From contig NZ_CP083761.1 in assembly GCF_023558375.1 (NCBI RefSeq), forward strand, positions 5,535,001 through 5,599,000: 64,000 nucleotides of DNA, written 5' to 3'. The notes under the pieces are model-generated. The model was given only the letters and a program-made list of their open reading frames with translations, was not told the DNA's origin and did no database searches. Shown here one piece after another: positions 9,353-18,363 of this stretch (within the stretch, counting starts at the first letter, position 1; every line of letters begins with the position of its first letter). Position numbers and translations under genes: made by a program. The DNA comes from Chroococcidiopsis sp. CCMEE 29. Lineage in GTDB: Bacteria; Cyanobacteriota; Cyanobacteriia; Cyanobacteriales; Chroococcidiopsidaceae.

Positions 9353-10158
9353 CAATCTTGCCTGTAAGCTGTGACAAAGAAAATATGTTGAGTCTCAGGA
9401 ACACTACGGTCTGGAAATTGATAAGTAAACCTGCCAAAAGAGGCACCTTTTTCCCCAGGTTGAATCGCGGTTGCTTTCCAACCATAGTTCGCCAAGAAGG
9501 ACTCAGGGTGATCGCAACTTGACTGCCAATACTTAGCCCATTCATCAGGCCCGTTTAAGACGACTGAGTTGATCACATCAGTTCCGAACCAACTTCCCAA
9601 GATCGTCATATTCTTGAGCTTTGTTAGTAAATTGTGGACTTCGGTTGAGTTCAGGTAATAGAGAAATCCTTCTAACAACCAGATAGAAGGTTCTGAAGAT
9701 TGATAACCTTGTTCAAGCAGCAATTGAGACCAACGTGATTCCTTTAAATCCGCGCAAATTGAATGTCGAGTGCAATGAGGATGAATCCCGGCTAAAACTG
9801 ATTCCTTATAATGCAGCACATCGCTGTGATCGATCTCATAAATGTGGGTTCCTGCTTTCCAATTCAAACGAAAAGCTCTTGTATCCATGCCTGCACCTAA
9901 AAGAACGACTTGCCGGACATCGTGAGAGCAGTTCATTAAGAAATCATCAAAAAATCGAGTCCGAACTGAACTAAACGGTCTACCCCGTTTTTCGTACTCT
10001 TCCAAGCGAGGAATTGCAGCTTGAATTGCATCTGCACCTGCTAACTGTTCAGCAAAGGGATCGATAAACAAAGCATCAGGTCTTTGTGTTTCGATCGCAC
10101 GAGCAGCAGCCATTACTTTTGCGGTAAAACTGACTTTAACTTCTTTTGCTTCAGACAT
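9352..10158 (-). CDS. SAM-dependent methyltransferase, LCMT/TIGR00027 type
   Basis: A 268-residue protein of the leucine-carboxyl-methyltransferase-like family (PF04072), the group of mycobacterial omt-type enzymes that methylate polyketide or other small-molecule carboxyls or hydroxyls. Family marks are SFTAKVMAAARAIET near the start, DPFAEQLAG, the RTRFFDDFL motif, the SAM loop VVLLGAGMDTRAFRL, YEIDHSDVLHYKE and WLLEGFLYYL. The length is normal for the cyanobacterial subgroup. The start is the ATG after a purine-rich leader. The gene ends in a TGATG overlap with the broken amine oxidase, so they formed one operon. The substrate is unknown; an amine or amino-acid-derived metabolite is a reasonable inference from the partner. 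Confidence 0.87.
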   Translation of the reverse strand: MSEAKEVKVSFTAKVMAAARAIETQRPDALFIDPFAEQLAGADAIQAAIPRLEEYEKRGRPFSSVRTRFFDDFLMNCSHDVRQVVLLGAGMDTRAFRLNWKAGTHIYEIDHSDVLHYKESVLAGIHPHCTRHSICADLKESRWSQLLLEQGYQSSEPSIWLLEGFLYYLNSTEVHNLLTKLKNMTILGSWFGTDVINSVVLNGPDEWAKYWQSSCDHPESFLANYGWKATAIQPGEKGASFGRFTYQFPDRSVPETQHIFFVTAYRQD

Positions 10159-10214
10159 ACAATCTGCTCTGGCTCAATTATCTAGTCATATGGTAGGGAA
10201 AAAGAACGTGAACA

Positions 10215-10637
10215 CTAACTTTTCATTTTATTCTGCTTCCACTCAGATCCCTCTGCGAAGCCTCGACGGTAGTAAAGAAAAATACTGAGCAACCAGTGTT
10301 GAAGCGGGGGAAAGCACTGCAGGGAGCCATTCCTCCAACCCAAGCAGTAGAGCTTGTATAAGGAACCCATCCGTTGAATGTGCATTGCACACCTCCAATT
10401 ACTTACATCTGAGTGCGTACTGTTGTTTGGTAAATGCGCTACTTCCAAACTAGTTAATCTCAAATTAGACAATCGCACCTTTTGAAAGTAGAAAGCACCG
10501 CGATAGCACAGCACCTGTACCGGCTGAGAAACGGTTTTAGGCTGGAGATGCCGCGATCGCTCAATTTGTCGTCCTAGCATCTCTTCCTTCGATTGAGTGT
10601 ACTCATAGAACACACCTCGGTAGCGACGAAGTTTCAT
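10215..10637 (-). CDS. DUF4278 small protein
   Basis: A 140-residue protein that starts with the DUF4278 signature MKLRRYRGVFYEY and repeats it as VLCYRGAFYFQ near residue 44. DUF4278 is a cyanobacterial family without known function. The second half (THSDVSN, then CAMHIQRMGSLYKL) is not a DUF4278 core but is shared in frame with a fragment at 17445-17625, so it belongs to the same ancestral gene. The last 40 residues (arginine- and tryptophan-rich) may be frameshifted. A third decayed copy of the amino-terminus lies at the right edge of the window. It sits between the STAND gene and the methyltransferase on the same strand and seems unrelated to either. Confidence 0.55.
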   Translation of the reverse strand: MKLRRYRGVFYEYTQSKEEMLGRQIERSRHLQPKTVSQPVQVLCYRGAFYFQKVRLSNLRLTSLEVAHLPNNSTHSDVSNWRCAMHIQRMGSLYKLYCLGWRNGSLQCFPPLQHWLLSIFLYYRRGFAEGSEWKQNKMKS

Positions 10638-10705
10638 AACTTTTGCCCCTTAAAACTGTCCAAACGATTAAACGAATCAGATTCCAATTGCCAATTTGCG
10701 CTCTT

Positions 10706-13700
10706 CTAACTTTCTATTGCGCCCAATACCCGCAACGTCTCTTTTTGTGCGTCAGTTAATCCCGTCACGCCTAAGATATTCATTCCTTCATAAGGACGAT
10801 CAACAGTTAAGACTCTCCAACATTCACCTTTGCAGCTATCCCAGAGCCGAATCGTGCCATCCTCACTACTGCTGACTATCCAACGCCCCTCTGGATCGAA
10901 CGCCACCGACCGAATCGGACTCGTATGCCCTTGCAGAGTACTGATATAGGTTCCCTGCTGTAAATCCCAAAGTTTGAGGTTCTGATCGAAACCGCCACTG
11001 GCAAGTAGTTTTCCTTGGGGATGAAAGCTAATGCTCGCAACCGCGCGGGTATGCCCCTCTAAGGTCTGAAGGCACTGTCCGGTTTGCAGATCCCATAACT
11101 TCACGGTACAGTCATCGCTGCCACTAGCAAGCCTCCGATCTGTGGGGTCAAATGCGATTGCCTGCGCCTGTCTCGTGTGTCCTTCTAAGGTCAAGAGACA
11201 TTGAGAATTACTAACATCCCAAAGCTTCACGGTTCCGTCCTCATTGCCACTGGCTAAATGTTGCTCGATTGGACTAAATGCTACGGCTGGAATCCAGTTA
11301 ACCTCTGGCTCAATTACTCGAAGACATCTACCAGTACGAACATCCCACAGGCGAACGACTCGATCGATACCAGAACTTGCAAGCAATGCCCCATCTGAAC
11401 TAAAGGCAACTGAACTCACCCAACTATGGGTGCGGAAAGCGCGTAAAAATTTACCACTCTGGACATCCCACAGGCGAACGGTTTGATCAAAACTCCCGCT
11501 TGCCAGCAGCCGACCATCTGGACTAAAAGCTACGGATGCGATGCGGTCGGTGTGTCCTTGCAAACAACTCAGACAATCTCCGGTTTGTACGTCCCACAAC
11601 CGCAAAGCTTTGTCGCCATGACAGCTTGCCAGCCTTCGCCCATCTGGATGGAATACAACGCAGAACACCATTTTGGAGTATCCCTGCAATGTCTTGAGGC
11701 ATTGTCCAGTCTGTGCATCCCAGAGGCGGATCGATTGGTTGAGCGTAGCACTGACCAAGACAAGCCCATCGGGGCTGTATGCGATCGATTGCACCACAGC
11801 CGTATGCCCTAGCAAGGTGCGATGACATTGCCCAGTTTCGACATCCCACAGCTTAATAGTCTGGTCTTCACCGCCACTGGCTAACGTTTGACCATCGGGA
11901 CTAAAGGCAAGTGTCCAGGCTGCAGCATTGTTGTGCCCTTGCCAAACCGCGATCGCTTGCCCCGTTTGAGCATCCCAGAGGCGAATCGTGCGATCAACAC
12001 TCGAACTTGCCAGAGTCTGACCATCCGGGCTAAATGCCACAGCTAACACCCCTTGCGTGTGTCCCTCAAAGACATGCAAGGTATGCCCTGATTGAACATC
12101 CCATAACCGGATGGCGCGATCGCTACCTCCACTAGCTAAGAGATAGCTCTCAGTTGAAGTTTGGCGAGAAGGAGCAAAGGCAAGCGCAGGCAGCCAGCCC
12201 TGATGTCCTTCCAGGGTTTTTAGACACTTCCCAGTCTGCATATCCCAGATTTTGATTGTTGAGTCTTCGCCGCTACTGGCAAGGAGGTGACCATCTGCAC
12301 TGAGGGCAACACTCAAAACTGCACCCGTATGCCCGTGTAATTCGCCTCGAACTCTTCCAGACGGAATATGCAACAGTTTCACGATTCGGTCTGCATTACT
12401 GATGATAAGAGTTTCACCATCTGGACTGAACACGAGCGAGTTGATCCAGGACGCAATTCCCCTAAAAGTCGCGGTTTGTTGCCCGTCTTCCACTCGCCAC
12501 ACACAGACTTCACCGCTATCGTGACTAGTGGCAATATGTTTAGCGTCAGGACTAAAGGCAACGCATAAAATATCGCTAATAGATTGGGTGAAAATAGAGT
12601 GGCTCAGGTCAGCATGACTAAAATTCGTCCCATGCAAATTCATCATTCGCAAATCTGCCTGCCAAATCGTTAAATTTGAGAAGTCCAGATGGCTCAGATC
12701 TGCTCCCAGCTGGCGCAGCAAATTAATCACATTTCCAGCAAAGTACCCTGGCTGCAATCGCGCTTGTAATTGCTGAACCCTCAGTAGTTGCAGCAGCAGT
12801 TGCTTCAGGTTTTCACTGCCACCCTGCACCTCTAGTAGTCTCGCCAAAATGCGCTGTACAATCAGCCGTATTTGTGCGTCTCGCACATAGTCTTTTGCCT
12901 GCGCCTTGATCAGGGCATGGCTTCTCAGGTAGACGATCTGTGCCTGCTCTACTTCCTGGCAGACCTGTTCAATTAATTGTTCTGTAACGTATTCCATGAC
13001 CACAGGCTGCTGAGTATAGCTGACGCAATCTAACTTCATCAGCACTGTGGGCTTCGCTGAGGTCGGCTTGATTTTTTCGATCAGCGATCTTTGATCGAGC
13101 GATACTAGTGCATCCCGCAACGCTACCTGAGTAACTGAGGGCATGAGATCTGCTTGTAACTGTGCTGCGGTCACGGCTTCCCGATTGATTGCTAACCAGT
13201 ACATCACTTGTCGTTCTAACGAACTGAGACGATTGAACTGCTGTGTTAGCAAATCGCGAATGTCTTTAAACAACAGCCTCTCTTGGGCTAAAAAAGCTGC
13301 AATATTACTATCAAATAACTCTTTGATCGGCGTTGCCACAATCTCTAACGCCAATGGATTACCTTGGTAGCGCTCAATTAATTCCCGCACTTGCGGTTGT
13401 GCTGCTTGGAAAGTAAGCCCCTTCGTCGCTAAGATTGTTTCTCCTTCCTCGAACGACAAACATTCCAGCCGTAGCACCCGTATAGGTGCGGTTGGTCCTT
13501 CCGGGATAGCAACCTCTGCGGGAATTTCGCGACTCGTCAGTAAAATGGTACTCTGATGTCGTCCTTGTCCCAACTGCTGAAACAGCCAACCATAATCTTC
13601 ATAGCCTGGTCGGTAATTACCTGCCAATTCACTACTAGACAAAATCGCCTCAACGTTATCTAGAATCAGCAGGCAGCGTGAAGAGCGCAACTGCTCTAGC

Positions 13701-14302
13701 AACAGAAGCATCATGGCATCAAGCCGCAGTGGAAGCGATTGATCGGGCGCGATCGCTTGCATCAACTGAGTGAGAAAATCGACCAGGGGTGGAGCCTGCC
13801 GCAGCGATCGCCATACTACTACCTCAAACCGCTTAGTATCAGCAAGTTGCTGTGCCAATTGAGTCGCTAGCACCGTTTTGCCGATGCCACCTATACCCAC
13901 GATCGCGACTAATCGGCAACGGTCTTGCATTACCCAGCGCTCTAGCGTGTCTAATTGTGCCTGTCGTCCGCTAAACTGAGAGACATCAGGTGCTTCTCCC
14001 CAATCCATACGGTTGCGCCACGACGATGCTGGTAGGTTGCGTATTTTCTCTTGTTGAGCATACCGTGTCAGAGCCTCCTGCAAATTCGGTTTTCTCACCT
14101 TAATTCCTAATTCCTGCGTGAGCAATTGCCATAGTTCTGCGCCAATGTCTTTGATATAGCTGTACTCATAATTCAGTTCCCGTGCCATCTCGTCGTAAGA
14201 CTGATTGTTCCAGGCTTCTCGAAAAATATCGGTTTGCAGTTTGCTTAAGCATCGAGGCGCTAAAGCTGCCGTGACGATCGCCAATGCTTCCTCAAGTGTC
14301 AT
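10706..14302 (-). CDS. STAND NTPase: HTH-like N-terminus, NB-ARC and 14 WD40 repeats
   Basis: A 1198-residue signal-transducing ATPase. Residues 1-75 form the small helical domain common at the head of cyanobacterial NB-ARC proteins ([31 protein letters not shown]; vWA-MoxR-associated type). The NB-ARC core follows: P-loop GIGGIGKT (136-143), Walker [10 protein letters not shown], and GNPLAL near residue 315. Pentapeptide-like residues ([20 protein letters not shown]) come before fourteen WD40 repeats, enough for two seven-blade propellers, many ending in IRLWD or VKLWD. WD repeats probably sense or bind a partner and release ATP-driven oligomerisation. The effector is not obvious, since no toxin or protease domain is visible. 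The gene diverges from the histidine kinase across a 570-base gap. Related proteins include predicted immunity sensors, but that role is inference. Confidence 0.9.
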   Translation of the reverse strand: MTLEEALAIVTAALAPRCLSKLQTDIFREAWNNQSYDEMARELNYEYSYIKDIGAELWQLLTQELGIKVRKPNLQEALTRYAQQEKIRNLPASSWRNRMDWGEAPDVSQFSGRQAQLDTLERWVMQDRCRLVAIVGIGGIGKTVLATQLAQQLADTKRFEVVVWRSLRQAPPLVDFLTQLMQAIAPDQSLPLRLDAMMLLLLEQLRSSRCLLILDNVEAILSSSELAGNYRPGYEDYGWLFQQLGQGRHQSTILLTSREIPAEVAIPEGPTAPIRVLRLECLSFEEGETILATKGLTFQAAQPQVRELIERYQGNPLALEIVATPIKELFDSNIAAFLAQERLLFKDIRDLLTQQFNRLSSLERQVMYWLAINREAVTAAQLQADLMPSVTQVALRDALVSLDQRSLIEKIKPTSAKPTVLMKLDCVSYTQQPVVMEYVTEQLIEQVCQEVEQAQIVYLRSHALIKAQAKDYVRDAQIRLIVQRILARLLEVQGGSENLKQLLLQLLRVQQLQARLQPGYFAGNVINLLRQLGADLSHLDFSNLTIWQADLRMMNLHGTNFSHADLSHSIFTQSISDILCVAFSPDAKHIATSHDSGEVCVWRVEDGQQTATFRGIASWINSLVFSPDGETLIISNADRIVKLLHIPSGRVRGELHGHTGAVLSVALSADGHLLASSGEDSTIKIWDMQTGKCLKTLEGHQGWLPALAFAPSRQTSTESYLLASGGSDRAIRLWDVQSGHTLHVFEGHTQGVLAVAFSPDGQTLASSSVDRTIRLWDAQTGQAIAVWQGHNNAAAWTLAFSPDGQTLASGGEDQTIKLWDVETGQCHRTLLGHTAVVQSIAYSPDGLVLVSATLNQSIRLWDAQTGQCLKTLQGYSKMVFCVVFHPDGRRLASCHGDKALRLWDVQTGDCLSCLQGHTDRIASVAFSPDGRLLASGSFDQTVRLWDVQSGKFLRAFRTHSWVSSVAFSSDGALLASSGIDRVVRLWDVRTGRCLRVIEPEVNWIPAVAFSPIEQHLASGNEDGTVKLWDVSNSQCLLTLEGHTRQAQAIAFDPTDRRLASGSDDCTVKLWDLQTGQCLQTLEGHTRAVASISFHPQGKLLASGGFDQNLKLWDLQQGTYISTLQGHTSPIRSVAFDPEGRWIVSSSEDGTIRLWDSCKGECWRVLTVDRPYEGMNILGVTGLTDAQKETLRVLGAIES

Positions 14303-14871
14303 GGCTAAAACTCTCCTAAAAAGTAAGGTTTACCGATGAGTTTCCAAAGTTCCGAACAGTTTTAAGCGACAACTGCCTCAGTTAACTGTTCAGCCGGTTT
14401 GCATTTTTACCGTCACTGTTGTATCAACTGAGCAGACAGCAGCAAGTAGACAGGTTGCTTGGTTGTGTTGCAAAAAATATTTGAAGTGATAAAATCCTCT
14501 AGAACCAAGGCGGAAGAACCATTTCACTACACGTTTGTCTCGCTTAGCGCTCAGCATATGGACTTACTAGTGATACACCTAGAAGTGGAAGTATTCCAGA
14601 GAAACTCATAAAGTTGGAACAACCTTGCTAGAGAATATCTTTACAACCCACCTGTAGTGAATCATGATTAGCTCTCCTCAAGTAAGAATAGAGTTATCTT
14701 AGGCGTTCACCCTTACTGGAAGCGTCCGAAGAACGTCTCGTTTTTGATCTCAGCCAATTTCGCAGCAAACTATGACTTTCGTTGAGATCATTCTCAGATT
14801 GTGACGAAAGGGGCATAGCCAGAAAAGACCAACGACAGTAATGTTGAAGAACGTCTTTGCGTAGCGATCCT
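14303..14871. other. Divergent intergenic region between STAND gene and kinase
   Basis: No credible gene. A weak minus-strand frame at 14694-14978 overlaps the kinase start and has no family features. The region should hold both divergent promoters. A copy of an IS6-like terminal sequence lies at 14461-14477. The kinase is read from the ATG at 14872; the TTG at 14857 is a weaker choice. Confidence 0.4.
14461..14477 (+). repeat. IS6-like terminal repeat remnant (copy 1)
   Basis: GGTTGTGTTGCAAAAAA, closely similar to the GGxTCTGTTGCAAA ends of IS6-family elements. No transposase is next to it. The same sequence, inverted, occurs at 36013-36029 and 45426-45442, each in an intergenic stretch. 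Confidence 0.4.
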
Positions 14872-16074
14872 ATGCTGTCTTCTCTAAAATTCCAGCCGAA
14901 TCCCTTCCCATTTCTCATGTACACCGAATGGGTCATGCTTGTAAGCTGCGGTTCTTTCGCCGTATTAGAATCCATCAAGGGACAACATTTACCGATTCAG
15001 CACATCTCCATCTTGGTCTTACTCTGCTTGATGGGATGGATGATGCCTACTGGTAAATCGCCGCTCAAAATTCTCTATACGCTGGCTGAAACGAGTTTAA
15101 TTTTCTATGGAGCCACGCTAGGGTATCTGCATATTTTGCCAACACTGTATCTGATTGTGTTTATTCGCAGTTGCTTCTTGTTTGGCACGATTGGGCGCTG
15201 GGCAGTGGCAACGCTGTCGTTCGGACTGTTTCTGATCCATCAGACGCGCTATGTGCAGAATATGGCTGTGCAGTTGCCCCAACTGGAGGAGCAGTTTTGG
15301 ATGCACCTGATTGCCGAAACACTGATGTTTGGGTTGGGGCTGTTCCTGGTGTTAAAACTGATCAATACGCTGCTGTCTGAACGGCAGGTACAAGACGAAT
15401 TGACGACCGCTCATGAACAACTGAGGCACTATGCTTTTCAGGCAGAGGAGTTGGCAGCCGTTCAGGAGCGTAATCGGATTGCCCGTGACATTCATGATTC
15501 TCTGGGGCACGCGCTCACAGCATTAAATGTGCAACTCCAAACAGCCGTAATGATCTGGCAAGAGCAGCCAGCCCGAGCAGAATCGTTTGTGCAGCAAGCC
15601 CGACGGCTGGGGACGATCGCGATGCAAGAGGTGCGAAAATCGGTGCAGGCATTGCGTGAAGATCATCAAACTGAGCAGTCGTTGACGGAAATGATCGCGA
15701 GTCTGGTCGATAATTTTCGCCAGGGAAGCGGCATTGAAACGCAGATGCAAATAACAGGCAATGAGTCGGTATCTCCTACGATCGTGAAGGCGCTTTATCG
15801 GATTGTTCAGGAAGCACTGACGAATATCTATAAACATGCTCAGGCAACAGCAGTAGCAGTAGAGATCGAAACAACAGCCGAACGGGTGCGGCTCAGGGTT
15901 GTAGATAATGGGCGTGGCGTTGATCAGGATTGCGGTAACGGCACGGGCTATGGGTTACAAGTAATGCAGGAGCGAGTCGCTGCACTAGGGGGCAAGTTTG
16001 TCCTGGAAACAGAACCGGAAAAGGGCTGTCGCATTCAGGTAGAGGTGCCTTTGTCAACAGAGGCGACTGTGTAA
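14872..16074 (+). CDS. NarL-type sensor histidine kinase
   Basis: A 400-residue membrane kinase of the HisKA_3/HPK7 group. The first 170 residues form about six hydrophobic segments without a large extracytoplasmic loop. A linker helix (QVQDELTTAHEQLRHYAF) follows, then the H-box with the phosphorylated histidine (RNRIARDIHDSLGHALT). The HATPase_c domain has its N-box in RIVQEALTNIYKHAQA and G boxes in DNGRG and GYGLQVMQERVAALGG. It pairs with the response regulator 36 bases downstream. The signal is unknown; the membrane layout suggests sensing within the membrane, like the DesK group. Start chosen at the ATG MLSSLKF; an upstream TTG is in frame. Confidence 0.92.
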   Translation: MLSSLKFQPNPFPFLMYTEWVMLVSCGSFAVLESIKGQHLPIQHISILVLLCLMGWMMPTGKSPLKILYTLAETSLIFYGATLGYLHILPTLYLIVFIRSCFLFGTIGRWAVATLSFGLFLIHQTRYVQNMAVQLPQLEEQFWMHLIAETLMFGLGLFLVLKLINTLLSERQVQDELTTAHEQLRHYAFQAEELAAVQERNRIARDIHDSLGHALTALNVQLQTAVMIWQEQPARAESFVQQARRLGTIAMQEVRKSVQALREDHQTEQSLTEMIASLVDNFRQGSGIETQMQITGNESVSPTIVKALYRIVQEALTNIYKHAQATAVAVEIETTAERVRLRVVDNGRGVDQDCGNGTGYGLQVMQERVAALGGKFVLETEPEKGCRIQVEVPLSTEATV

Positions 16075-16110
16075 GAACGATGTAAGAACTGTCGTCTAGC
16101 TGGTCAACAT

Positions 16111-16758
16111 ATGATCCGTATTTTAATAGTGGATGATCAAAGCCTGATTTGTGAGGGACTGCAAACAATGCTGGATTTGCAGCCAGATTTGCAGGTGGTG
16201 GGGACTGCTAGCAATGGCGAGATAGCGGTCGCGCAGGTTGCAACGCTACAGCCTGATTTGGTACTGATGGATGTGCGAATGCCCTTGATGGATGGCAGAG
16301 CTGCAACCCGAACAGTCTGCAAACAATTTCCCAATGTAAAAGTACTAGTCCTCAGTACGTTTGATGACGACCAGTACATTGCCGAATCGATTCGGGCGGG
16401 TGCAAAAGGTTATCTCTTAAAAGATATGCCCGCACAGGAGCTAGTGCAGGCGATTAGACTGGCATATCAGGGCTATGCTCAATTGGCTCCAGGACTGTTG
16501 GACAAGCTGATAAAGCAACCTTGGGGCATGGCTAAGCCAACCGCTTCGCCGGAATTGGAGATGCTGACGCGTCGAGAGCAGGAGGTATTGCAGTTGATTA
16601 CCAATGGAGCCACCAATCGAGAAATCGCTGAGCAGTTGTTTATCACTGAAGGCACTGTGAAGACTCATGTGACGCATTTGCTCAATCGGCTCAATTGCAA
16701 GAACCGCGCTCAGTTAGCGATCATTGCCAATTCAGTGTTTGCAGATGAAAAATCATAG
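16111..16758 (+). CDS. NarL/LuxR-family response regulator
   Basis: A 215-residue DNA-binding regulator. The receiver domain (1-120) has the acidic pair VDD (8-9), the phospho-acceptor D54 in LVLMDVRMP, a conserved T/S (VLSTFDDD) and K in AKGYLLKDM. The LuxR-type helix-turn-helix occupies about 150-205 (LTRREQEVLQLITNGATNREIAEQLFITEGTVKTHV is the region, core motifs LTRREQEVL and TEGTVKTHV). It is co-transcribed with the kinase upstream and is its obvious partner. The targets are not visible; the divergent STAND gene is one candidate by position only. Confidence 0.94.
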   Translation: MIRILIVDDQSLICEGLQTMLDLQPDLQVVGTASNGEIAVAQVATLQPDLVLMDVRMPLMDGRAATRTVCKQFPNVKVLVLSTFDDDQYIAESIRAGAKGYLLKDMPAQELVQAIRLAYQGYAQLAPGLLDKLIKQPWGMAKPTASPELEMLTRREQEVLQLITNGATNREIAEQLFITEGTVKTHVTHLLNRLNCKNRAQLAIIANSVFADEKS

Positions 16759-16852
16759 TCGGGGGTAGTTCAACCCAGAGGAACATCGTACCCTCAGTTC
16801 GGGCTCACCTCTGAAACTTTATGCTCAAAACAATGCTTTCAGCATCAACCAA

Positions 16853-17006
16853 AGATACACTTTGCTGTCGCCCGATGCGCTCGAATGTCAGAGAGCGTTT
16901 CTGTCTTAGCGAGCACTTGATAAAAAGCTGGATGAAACGGGCTCTGAGCGAATTGAAGAAAGCCCTGATCGTCAATGGGTCGATAGTCGTGTCCGTAGCC
17001 ACCCAT
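16853..17006 (-). pseudogene. Fragment of an FAD-dependent monooxygenase-like gene
   Basis: About 50 codons on the minus strand reading GGYGHDYRPIDDQGFLQFAQ, then SPFHPAFYQVLAKTETLSDI and RAHRAT. This pattern (GW/GY..DYxPxDexGFLeFArSL, then a ..EPLSxI.. segment) occurs in putative FAD-binding halogenase/monooxygenase-like proteins. Neither the FAD loop nor the ends survive. The assignment rests on pattern memory alone. Confidence 0.35.
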
Positions 17007-17076
17007 TGTAGCAATTCATTCGTGATGTTCCACTTGAGCTAAATATCCCAATCGATGTTAAAGCGAGGGTTCCTGG

Positions 17077-17220
17077 CTAATCATTAGACTTGAAGTGAAC
17101 GACAAGCCTTGAACCCTGAGCTAGTCTCTGTCGAAATTCATTAATGATCGGAACTCCCTCTAAAGCTGCTCTTAGCAGCGTCAGTCTATTAATGTCATGA
17201 ATGATATCCTCAATTACTCT
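17077..17220 (-). pseudogene. Fragment of a second 3-hexulose-6-phosphate synthase gene
   Basis: A minus-strand fragment of about 45 codons translating as EDIIHDINRLTLLRAALEGV, then PIINEFRQRLAQGSRLVVHF and KSND, then a stop. It aligns over its whole length with residues 31-74 of the intact synthase at 18364 (RDIIHEIGRPTLLHAALEGF onward), but the catalytic D-x-K-x-x-D has become HFKSND, with the first aspartate lost. It lies about 1.1 kb from the intact gene and on the opposite strand. This is a dead paralogue, not an overlap artefact. Confidence 0.7.
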
Positions 17221-17249
17221 TTAGTGAAAAACATTGAACGGTTCGTTTT

Positions 17250-17344
17250 GACAACGATGCGAACTTTCACGAACAACTTCATACCCTTCGCCCGAAGAAG
17301 ATCCGAATTATTCTAACCGGTTTCACTGATATATCTCTAAAGCA
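17250..17344 (+). pseudogene. Possible response-regulator receiver fragment
   Basis: About 31 plus-strand codons ending in PKKIRIILTGFTDISLK. This resembles the beta4-alpha4 stretch of RpfG/HD-GYP-linked receiver domains (IRIILTGFTD). Neither the phosphorylation site nor any output domain is present. Too short to be certain. Confidence 0.3.
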
Positions 17345-17444
17345 ATGAGTTTGGCAGTTGGGAACGCTGAAGTTTGGATAAGTCATGGAGGAATGCAATC
17401 TTTTTGTCAAAAAGAGGAAAAGCCATGAAACACTAGCACTGAAG

Positions 17445-17625
17445 TAGTGCGTTCACCAAATGACACTACACACTCAGATATAAGCCAGGGCAGTTGTGCA
17501 ATGCATATTCAACGAATGGGGTTCTTAATACAAGCTTTACTATATGGGCTGGAAAAATGGCTCCTTAAGTGCCTTCCTCCCCTTTAACATCGGTTGCTCA
17601 GTGTCTTTCTTTGCTATCAGCTATA
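17445..17625 (+). pseudogene. Fragment repeating the second half of the DUF4278 gene
   Basis: This stretch aligns base by base with the 10240-10430 part of the DUF4278 gene (opposite strand). It reads in the same frame: THSDISQGSCAMHIQRMGFL, then IQALLYGLEKWLLKC and a stop, against THSDVSN..CAMHIQRMGSL there. The YRG repeats of the amino-terminus are absent. It is a duplicated and decayed piece. The conserved MHIQRMG segment suggests the second half of the family is a real protein segment. Confidence 0.55.
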
Positions 17626-17690
17626 TCAAAGGGTTTAAGCGGAAGCAGCAGCATCCCTTGGAAAGTCAGCGATTGAGATAATGCCACTGG

Positions 17691-18320
17691 ATGAACGTTA
17701 TTTTTGAAGACATGGAGTTAGTCAGACACCCCCAGCAAATCTCCGAGTACTATACACCAATGCAAGCAATTTTTACTCAAGCCATTGGATTAGTTTTGGC
17801 AGAAAATCAGCGCGTACTGCAAGCGATCGCTTATCCAGCAGTCGAGCAACTAGCGCAAAAAATTATGAATGTCGAGCGAATATTTGTAATCGGTGAAGGT
17901 CGTAGCGGCTTGGCGATCCGGATGGCGGCAATGCGACTGATGCATTTGGGCTGCCAAGTTTACGTCGTGGGTGAAACGACGACACCATCGATTCGATCCA
18001 CCGATTTATTAATCGCTTGCTCAGGATCGGGCAGTACTGAAACTGTGTGTGCTATCGCTGCTAAAGCAAAGGCAATAGGAGCATACCTTGTAGGAGTGAC
18101 GGTCAACAAGCAATCTTTGTTAGGTCAACTTGTCGATCTCCCAATTGAACTAGCGGCGGCGACGAAGCAAGATTTTGATAATGTCCAATCGCAACAATTT
18201 GCAGGTTCTTTGTTTGAGCAATCAACCCTACTATTTTTTGATACTTTGTTCTATGTTCTGTCGCAGATGCTCAATAAAAATGCTCAGTTACTCTTGGCTT
18301 TGCACGCCAATTTAGAGTAA
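17691..18320 (+). CDS. hxlB: 6-phospho-3-hexuloisomerase (SIS domain)
   Basis: Cytosolic isomerase converting D-arabino-3-hexulose 6-phosphate to fructose 6-phosphate, the second step of the RuMP route for formaldehyde. The 209-residue single SIS domain is the usual length. Motifs are VIGEGRSGLAIRMAAMRL (66-83), with the GxGRSG sugar-phosphate loop, and ACSGSGSTETV (109-119); the carboxy-terminal LFEQSTLLFFDTLFYVL helix is typical. It lies 43 bases before the synthase, so the pair forms an operon and both assignments support each other. The first ATG is used; an internal ATG at 17712 is possible. A general SIS-domain sugar isomerase is the alternative, made less likely by the partner gene. 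Confidence 0.85.
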   Translation: MNVIFEDMELVRHPQQISEYYTPMQAIFTQAIGLVLAENQRVLQAIAYPAVEQLAQKIMNVERIFVIGEGRSGLAIRMAAMRLMHLGCQVYVVGETTTPSIRSTDLLIACSGSGSTETVCAIAAKAKAIGAYLVGVTVNKQSLLGQLVDLPIELAAATKQDFDNVQSQQFAGSLFEQSTLLFFDTLFYVLSQMLNKNAQLLLALHANLE

Positions 18321-18363
18321 TACGCATCGTAGTTCCCATCACCCAGAATTATTAGAAAATACC

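Noticed and set aside
11244-12568. Several open frames of 60-109 codons on both strands inside the WD40 gene
   Set aside because: They are shadows of the repetitive WD40 coding sequence, with no start signals or family motifs.
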